The notes below the pieces were generated by a model. That model was not told where the DNA came from. It was given only the letters and a program-made list of their open reading frames with translations, and did no database searches. Shown piece after piece: positions 58,721-64,000 of a stretch of 64,000 nucleotides of DNA. The translations under genes and the position numbers were made by a program. Every line of letters begins with the position of its first letter. Position 1 is the stretch's first letter. The stretch comes from an uncultured Thermofilaceae archaeon (GTDB lineage: Archaea > Thermoproteota > Thermoprotei > Thermofilales > Thermofilaceae): the NCBI GenBank assembly GCA_938036345.1, contig CALHPJ010000013.1:62001-126000 (forward strand). Reading direction: 5' to 3'.

Positions 58721-59440
58721 ATGGTTATGGCATTCGACTTGGAGGAAGCTCTGGAGCAGCTCCTGCAGCTGAAGGTAGCGGAGCTTGAAAGCAACTACAG
58801 GGAGCGTGCGCAGAAGCTGGATGCCAGGCTTGAGCTACCCTTCGCCATCCGCCTGGATGGAGTCGGGTTCAGCAAAGCGCTGTCAGGGTTCCAAGAGCCA
58901 AGGGACAGGAGAGTGCACGAGGCATTTGTAGCCGGGACTTCTCAGGTTGTCAATAGGCTCTCCGCCAGCTGCGCGTATACCGTTAGCGACGAGGTTAATG
59001 TCCTGTTCCTAGGCCCTTCGCTCCCCTACGCCGGTCGGGTGCAAAAGCTCGTAAGCATCTCAGCATCCATCCTCTCCGTTAGCGCCTCCGAAGCTATTGG
59101 GAGGCACCTACTCTTCGACGCTAGGGCAATACCCTTGACCAGTGTAGACGATGCTAAGCACTACATACTGTACCGGGCCCGGGTCGCCTTCAATAACTTC
59201 GTTGGGAGTACGCTAAAGCTGCTAAACATCAAACTCAAGGAGAAGACGAGCCTCCGCCAGCAGGTCAAGTTGCTCGAGGAGAACGGAATACGAGTTAGCG
59301 ACCGCCCGCTTTGGGAGTGGGGTGGAACGAGCCTTTACTGGGTAACCAGGGGGGGCGTAAGGGTGCTCGACCGGAGCGATGGTCCCTGGGCTCTCCTCGA
59401 AGCTATAGAGGGCTACAGGGCGCCGGAGGTCTGCACGTAA
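58721..59440 (+). CDS. Thg1-like protein (tRNAHis guanylyltransferase family)
   Basis: 239 residues. FAIRLDGVGFSKALSGFQEPRDRRVHEAF matches the Thg1 palm motif RLDGRxFHxF, though the aromatic partners differ. YTVSDEVNVLFLG gives the second metal carboxylates SDE. GRVQKLVSISASILSVSASEAIG follows the Thg1 pattern. FDARAIPLTSVDDAKHYILYRARVAFNNFVGS resembles the HxNN region, with NN kept. Thg1-like proteins add or repair nucleotides in the 3'-5' direction at tRNA 5' ends. An in-frame ATG at 58727 is an alternative start. Confidence 0.8.
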   Translation: MVMAFDLEEALEQLLQLKVAELESNYRERAQKLDARLELPFAIRLDGVGFSKALSGFQEPRDRRVHEAFVAGTSQVVNRLSASCAYTVSDEVNVLFLGPSLPYAGRVQKLVSISASILSVSASEAIGRHLLFDARAIPLTSVDDAKHYILYRARVAFNNFVGSTLKLLNIKLKEKTSLRQQVKLLEENGIRVSDRPLWEWGGTSLYWVTRGGVRVLDRSDGPWALLEAIEGYRAPEVCT

Positions 59441-59486
59441 GTTAAGCTGAAGGCGCGCAAAAAGCTTACATTCGAGCACCCCTAGC

Positions 59487-60587
59487 TTGGCTGTGGACCC
59501 GAGGGAAAGGTGCATTAGGTGCTTTGAGCACGAGCAGCTTGACCGGGTACCGCTAAACTTCAAGTGTAGACCGGAGCCGCTCAGCTCGCTGATGGGGGCT
59601 TTAGGGGTTGAGAGCCTCGAGCGGTTACTGAGAGTCCTGGGCGTGGACTTCCGGGGTACAGGGCCCGTACTGGCCGGTGGTTTCGCGCCACCCGAGCACG
59701 CGAAGCCGGCCAGTGAGTGGGTATACGGGCCCACGTACGTTCTCGGCCGCGTCGGGGAGTACGAGCTGCGCGTCAACATTTGGGGTGTGGAAACCATCTG
59801 GGCTCCGGACCACACCTACACGTACACCTATTACAGACACCCGCTTCAGCGCACTCCGGTGGATGAGTACAGCTGGCCGTACGTCGATGAAGAGAAAACG
59901 TTCGACGTCGCTTCGCGTGCTAGGAAGCTTTACGCGGACTACTGCCTCGTAGCGGGGGTTGAGCACCTATGGGAAAACGCCTGGCAGCTCACCGGTTTCA
60001 ACGAGGCAATGAAGATGATGTACAGAGATCCCGCGATTTTCGAGAAAATACTGGACCACTTACACAGGATCAGGATGGAGGAGGCTAAAGTGCTCTGCGA
60101 CGCCGGCGTGGACGTGATTTACGACGGGGACGACGTGGGCATGCAAAAGGGCATGATGATGTCGCCTGGAGCGTGGAGGCGGTTCCTGAAACCGAGGTAC
60201 GCGGAGCTTGTTGACCTATGCAACAAGCGCGGGGCTTACTTCATGTTCCACAGCGACGGGTGGATTGAACCAATTATCCCGGATCTGATCGAAATAGGTG
60301 TCGACATCCTGGACCCCGTGCAGCCGGAGTGCATGAACCCCTACAAGCTGAAGGAGGCGTACGGCGATTTGTTAACACTGCACGGAACAGTAAGCGTCCA
60401 AACAACCCTCCTCTTCAGCACCCCCAACGAAGTAGAGAAGCTGGTACTGGAGAGGATTGCCTTGCTCGGGCCTACAGGCTTTGTCCTCTCCCCCACGCAC
60501 AACATTCAACCCGGCACGCCTCTGGAGAACATCCTAGCCGTGTACAGGGCTGCTCGCAAGGCCAGAAAAGGTTCAGGAAAAGTTTAA
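59487..60587 (+). CDS. Uroporphyrinogen decarboxylase-like family protein (copy 2)
   Basis: 366 residues from TTG 59487 (GTG 59493 also possible). It shares with copy 1 VIYDGDDVGMQKGMMMSPGAWRRFLKPRY, FMFHSDGWIEPIIPDLIEIGVDILDPVQPECM and PTHNIQPGTPLENI. The HSD triplet replaces the metal-binding H-x-C of corrinoid methyltransferases. The UroD N-terminal Arg motif is absent. No corrinoid protein is nearby. It is the gene before LeuRS, 23 bp away, and follows the Gfo/Idh/MocA pair and Thg1-like gene. Substrate unknown. Confidence 0.83.
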   Translation: MAVDPRERCIRCFEHEQLDRVPLNFKCRPEPLSSLMGALGVESLERLLRVLGVDFRGTGPVLAGGFAPPEHAKPASEWVYGPTYVLGRVGEYELRVNIWGVETIWAPDHTYTYTYYRHPLQRTPVDEYSWPYVDEEKTFDVASRARKLYADYCLVAGVEHLWENAWQLTGFNEAMKMMYRDPAIFEKILDHLHRIRMEEAKVLCDAGVDVIYDGDDVGMQKGMMMSPGAWRRFLKPRYAELVDLCNKRGAYFMFHSDGWIEPIIPDLIEIGVDILDPVQPECMNPYKLKEAYGDLLTLHGTVSVQTTLLFSTPNEVEKLVLERIALLGPTGFVLSPTHNIQPGTPLENILAVYRAARKARKGSGKV

Positions 60588-60610
60588 ACGAAAGCTTCCT
60601 TGAGGGGTGC

Positions 60611-63538
60611 GTGGGGAGGTTTATTGCTCAACCTTCAGAGAGGAAATCGGTTAAGCCGCGCGCAGAGAGGGAACGCGTACGGTTCCTTAAGTCGATAGAG
60701 GAGAAGTGGCAAAGGAAGTGGAAAGAGGCTAAGCTTTTCGAGCCCGAGCCCGACCCCCAACGCCCGAAATTCTTCGTAACCTTCCCCTACCCCTACGTCA
60801 ACGCCTATCCCCACCTGGGGAGCGCCTACACCGTGCTGAGGAACGATATCATGGCCCGATACAAGAGGATGAAGGGATTCAACGTCCTGTTCCCCCAAGG
60901 GTGGCATGCCACTGGAAGCCCGATAGTTGCAGCTGCCCTAAGGGTCAGGGAGGGGGATGAGAAGCAGATCTCTATCCTCAAGTCCATAGGCATCCCCGAA
61001 AGCGAAATACCGAAGTTCGCGAACCCGGAGCATTGGGTGCACTTCTTCTGTAAAGAGTGGAGGAGGGATTTCGAAAAATACGGCTTGTCGATCGACTGGA
61101 GGAGGGAGTTTTACACTACTTACCTTAACCCGCCCTACAGCAAGTTCGTGCAGTGGCAGTACAAGCAACTGCTTAAAAAGGGGTTGATTGCCAAGGGCGT
61201 CCACCCGGTTGTCTGGTGCCCGAAGGAGGGGAAAGTGGTGGGGGACCACGACAGGCCCGACGAGTATGCCGGTATAGGGCCCGAGGAGGTAGTCATAGTG
61301 AAGTTCAGGGGGGAAGATGGGCTAGTTTACCCGTGCCTCACCTACCGGCCGGAAACCGTGTACGGGGCTGTAAACATATGGGTGAGGCCGGACTCCGAGT
61401 ACCTTGTAGCCGAAGTCGACGGGGAGCGCTGGGTGCTCGGGAGCTATGGGCTCCGCGAGCTGCAGGACCAAGGGCACAGCGTTACGGTAATCGGTAGGGT
61501 TACGGGCTCTGAACTCGTCGGGCGGAAAGCCATTAACCCGGTTACCGGTTGGCGCGTGCCGGTCTTACCTGCCTTCTTCGTCGACCCCGACGTTGGCACG
61601 GGAGTGGTGATGTCGGTCCCCGCCCATGCCCCCTTCGACTACGTGGCGCTTGAGGACCTTAAGCGCGGGCTGCCTTCCCAAGCCGGGGTGGATCCCGAGC
61701 TGCTCGGGGACGTGAAACCTGTCAGCATCATTTCGCTGGAGGGGTACGGGGATCTCCCAGCGAAAACTGTGGTTGAGCGCTTAGGTATTTCGAGCCAGTT
61801 CGAGAGCGAAAAGCTTGAGGAAGCCACCCGCGAAATCTACTCCAAGGAGTACTACCAGGGCGTTCTGAAAGAGCCCTTCGGTAAATGGGCCGGCAAAACA
61901 GTAGCCGAGGTAAAGGAGGAAGTCATCGAGTGGTTGATATCAATCGGCGCCGCCGCGAAGCACTACACGCTACCCCGGCCCGTGTACTGCCGCTGCGGTG
62001 CTAGAACTCACGTTAAAAGGGTTGAGGACCAGTGGTTCCTAAAGTACAGCGACCAGCAGTGGAAAAAGCTAGCCCACGAGTGCATCGATAGGATGAACCT
62101 GTTGCCCGCCTCCATCAGGAGCTACCTTCACAGCCAGGTTGAGTGGTACGGCGATTGGGCTTGCACTCACAGAGGGGAGTTGGGGACCCCGCTCCCCTGG
62201 GACCCTGAATGGGTGCTCGAGTCGCTCAGCGACTCAACGCTCTACATGGCGTACTATGTTTTGGCCAAGTACCTTCAGCACCCGGAGGAATACGGCATTC
62301 GGTTAGAGGGGGTCGACGATTCCTTCTTCGACTACGTGTTCTTCGGTCAAGGCGATCCAAGGGAGGTAGCTGCGAAGATCGGAGTTCATCAAGACCTGCT
62401 GAAGAGGATTAGGGACGAGTTCCTCTACTGGTACCCTGTAGATATGAGAATCTCTGGGAAGGACCTGCTGCCAAACCACCTCGTATTCTTCATATTCCAC
62501 CACGTGGCGATATTCCCGCCGGAAAAGTGGCCGCGAGGAATCGGGGTAAACGGCTGGATCACTGTAGCCGGCGAGAAAATGTCGAAATCCGCTGGCAACT
62601 TTATCCTGCTCAGGGAGGCTTTAGAGTGGTGGGGCGCTGACGCTACGCGGTTCGCGGAAGCCTATGCGGGTAACTCAAGCCTCGACGACGCGAACTTCGA
62701 GCCGGAAATGGCCGATCGAGCAGTAGATCTCCTGATAGGTTGGTACGAGTACGCGATCAAAAGCTACGGTAAAGGCAGGGAGGCATGGCTACCCATCGAC
62801 GAGTGGTTCAGATGCGTTCTCCACCGAACAATAAAAGAGGTGGAGGCGGAGATGGAGGAGGGGGACTTTAAAGACGCGCTTGTGAAGGGGTTCTTCAACC
62901 TGCAGGAGCAATTTCGATGGTACATGCGCAGGTGCGGTGAACCGAATAGGGACCTGCTGAAGGAGTTCGTCGAAGTACAGACCCTTCTGCTGGCGCCGAT
63001 AACGCCCCACGTGTGCGAGGAAATATGGGAAAAGCTGGGCAAAGGGGGCTTCCTCAGCAGGGATAGCTGGCCCAAGGCAAGGGAGGAGTACATCAAACCG
63101 GAAGTGGAGAAAGCCGAGGAAATTGTGAAAAGCGTGCTCGAAGACATGAGGGAGGTGTTAAAGCTGATCCGGGGAGTACCTAAGGAGATAATGGTAGCAG
63201 TCGCCGCCGAGTGGAAATTCGAGTTCCTTTCAGCAGTGGCGGAGGAGGTGCGCAAAGGTCTCGACCTGAAAGAGGCCCTCAGATCGTCGATCAGCAAGCT
63301 AGGCCCGCAGCTCCGCGGGCAAGCCGGCAAGCTGATCGAAGCCGTGGTCAGGAATCCAAGAGTTATCCAAATGCTAGCCGATCCAGAGCTGGAGCGCAGA
63401 GCTCTGGAGTCGGCAACCGAGTTCTATGGGAGGGAGCTCGGCGTCAAGGTCATGATTGTCAACGAAGCTGAAGTTAAGCTACCTCCCGGTAAGGTGGCGC
63501 TTCCGGCCAGGCCGGCCATCCTGGTTACAGCGGCGTGA
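60611..63538 (+). CDS. leuS: Leucyl-tRNA synthetase
   Basis: 975 residues from GTG 60611, preceded by GAGGGGTG. The frame stays open 282 nt further upstream inside the UroD-like gene, but that part has no LeuRS pattern. The HIGH-equivalent YPHLGSAYT, FPQGWHATGSPI, the CP1 editing domain (TYRPETVYGAVNIWVRP; DVGTGVVMSVPAHAPFDYVAL), a C-x-C pair in VYCRCGA and EKMSKSAGN are seen. The archaeal-type C-terminal extension is present. It charges tRNA-Leu with leucine. The next gene overlaps the stop by 4 bp. Confidence 0.97.
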   Translation: MGRFIAQPSERKSVKPRAERERVRFLKSIEEKWQRKWKEAKLFEPEPDPQRPKFFVTFPYPYVNAYPHLGSAYTVLRNDIMARYKRMKGFNVLFPQGWHATGSPIVAAALRVREGDEKQISILKSIGIPESEIPKFANPEHWVHFFCKEWRRDFEKYGLSIDWRREFYTTYLNPPYSKFVQWQYKQLLKKGLIAKGVHPVVWCPKEGKVVGDHDRPDEYAGIGPEEVVIVKFRGEDGLVYPCLTYRPETVYGAVNIWVRPDSEYLVAEVDGERWVLGSYGLRELQDQGHSVTVIGRVTGSELVGRKAINPVTGWRVPVLPAFFVDPDVGTGVVMSVPAHAPFDYVALEDLKRGLPSQAGVDPELLGDVKPVSIISLEGYGDLPAKTVVERLGISSQFESEKLEEATREIYSKEYYQGVLKEPFGKWAGKTVAEVKEEVIEWLISIGAAAKHYTLPRPVYCRCGARTHVKRVEDQWFLKYSDQQWKKLAHECIDRMNLLPASIRSYLHSQVEWYGDWACTHRGELGTPLPWDPEWVLESLSDSTLYMAYYVLAKYLQHPEEYGIRLEGVDDSFFDYVFFGQGDPREVAAKIGVHQDLLKRIRDEFLYWYPVDMRISGKDLLPNHLVFFIFHHVAIFPPEKWPRGIGVNGWITVAGEKMSKSAGNFILLREALEWWGADATRFAEAYAGNSSLDDANFEPEMADRAVDLLIGWYEYAIKSYGKGREAWLPIDEWFRCVLHRTIKEVEAEMEEGDFKDALVKGFFNLQEQFRWYMRRCGEPNRDLLKEFVEVQTLLLAPITPHVCEEIWEKLGKGGFLSRDSWPKAREEYIKPEVEKAEEIVKSVLEDMREVLKLIRGVPKEIMVAVAAEWKFEFLSAVAEEVRKGLDLKEALRSSISKLGPQLRGQAGKLIEAVVRNPRVIQMLADPELERRALESATEFYGRELGVKVMIVNEAEVKLPPGKVALPARPAILVTAA

Positions 63539-64000
63539 GAGGCGTGCAGACTATCTCAAGGAAAGTAGACGCGTACCTGGATTTAATCCGCGTCGAGCAG
63601 TGGTACAAGAACTTGATGATCGCGGTTCCGGCCGTTTTCTCACTCAAGCTCGTAGACCTACGCATCTACCCCCTTCTAGCCGTAGGCTTCCTCACACTTT
63701 CCGCTGCGGCGAGCTCCGTGTACGCTTTCAACGACATAGCGGATCTGCAGCGAGACAAGCTGCACCCAAGGAAAAGGGAGAGGCCTCTACCCTCCGGGCG
63801 CATAAGCGTTAGAGAGGCTGCTGCGCTATCCGCCGCTCTCGCTGTGCTGTCCCTGGCGACGGCCTACTTTCTCGGCCGCTCCTTCGTCCTCTGCGTCGCA
63901 GCCTACATCTGTCTATCTTTCGCGTACAGCCTCGCTTTGAAGCACGTGGCAGTGGTGGACGTAACGGCCATCGCCCTGAACTACTTATTAAGGGTTGTGT
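63535..64000 (+). CDS. UbiA family prenyltransferase, partial at the window end
   Basis: Open from GTG 63535 (GTGA overlap with the leuS stop; GTG 63544 alternative) to the edge, 155 codons. IRVEQWYKNLMIAVPAVFSL is the first helix region; VYAFNDIADLQRDKLHPRKRERPLPSG is the N-D-x-x-D prenyl-diphosphate motif with the KRERPLPSG loop. Membrane helices follow. The family transfers prenyl groups to aromatic acceptors or phosphoribosyl to prenyl phosphate (decaprenylphosphate phosphoribose synthase-like). The second Asp motif is outside the window. Confidence 0.88.
   Translation, partial: MRGVQTISRKVDAYLDLIRVEQWYKNLMIAVPAVFSLKLVDLRIYPLLAVGFLTLSAAASSVYAFNDIADLQRDKLHPRKRERPLPSGRISVREAAALSAALAVLSLATAYFLGRSFVLCVAAYICLSFAYSLALKHVAVVDVTAIALNYLLRVV

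Noticed and set aside
60329-60610. A longer LeuRS with 94 more N-terminal residues read from inside the UroD-like gene
   Set aside because: The extra part is a frame shadow of the UroD-like gene with low-complexity basic sequence; a GAGGGGTG ribosome binding site directly precedes the GTG at 60611 and LeuRS homology starts after it.
1-64000. CRISPR arrays, insertion sequences, rRNA genes or a replication origin
   Set aside because: No regularly spaced direct repeats, transposase motifs, rRNA sequence or origin-binding-box clusters were seen on either strand.

Overview
The window looks like chromosomal DNA of a hyperthermophilic crenarchaeon (Thermoproteota), most likely Thermofilales/Thermofilum-like. 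This is inferred from gene content and style, not from a database match. Starts are a mix of ATG, GTG and TTG. Many genes have a TATA box 25-28 nt before the start codon (leaderless transcripts); others have GGTG-type ribosome binding sites. Genes overlap in ATGA/GTGA pairs. Family-level markers include an archaeal LeuRS, GH57 amylases, superoxide reductase, a Thg1-like protein and AbrB-PhoU regulators. I see no rRNA, tRNA, CRISPR array or insertion sequence. Two decayed genes or loci are present.

Layout. 1-7.3 kb: alpha-glucan locus with a partial GT5 synthase, three GH57 proteins (one without catalytic residues), a small winged-helix protein and a GT4 synthase with an extra N-terminal domain. 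7.3-8.7 kb: DedA membrane protein, SWIM zinc-finger protein and a small helical protein. 8.7-16.5 kb: two ABC-2 export systems, an FmdE-family protein with a hairpin over its RBS, superoxide reductase, a NEW3-domain surface protein and an overlapping wHTH/7-TM pair. 16.6-24.5 kb: surface binding protein, HD hydrolase, E1-like enzyme, two tandem thioredoxin-CcdA redox proteins, radical SAM protein, SfsA, DUF488 and YbaK.

24.5-30.8 kb: a complete ECF transporter (S-T-A-A'), an orphan riboflavin-type S component, and a divergent regulator/DUF4430/surface-protein group with a perfect palindrome at its promoter. 30.9-38.2 kb: phosphotriesterase-like lactonase, aldo-keto reductase, PRC-barrel protein, UroD-like protein, SDR, a frame-disrupted bPH/SHOCT gene, a candidate C/D sRNA and a Gfo/Idh/MocA enzyme. 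38.2-43.2 kb: AbrB-PhoU regulator, two-finger protein, flavin reductase, a third thioredoxin-CcdA protein, nucleoside phosphorylase and a third ECF S component.

43.2-53.4 kb is the most unusual part. A 1541-residue fusion of a zinc-ligand-deficient M28 peptidase domain with an FtsX-type permease lies between two very large OPT-like membrane proteins on one strand. A divergently transcribed surface protein sits at the head. I propose a peptide or protein handling system at the cell surface. 53.5-64 kb: sugar isomerase-like TIM barrel, Eis-like acetyltransferase, a decayed vapBC operon, two Gfo/Idh/MocA enzymes, a Thg1-like protein, a second UroD-like protein, LeuRS and a partial UbiA prenyltransferase.

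Functionally, the window suggests a heterotroph that takes up and breaks down glucans, sugars, peptides and vitamins. The single EcfAA'T module probably serves three S components. Two UroD-like proteins recur beside Gfo/Idh/MocA oxidoreductases, hinting at an undescribed sugar-type pathway.
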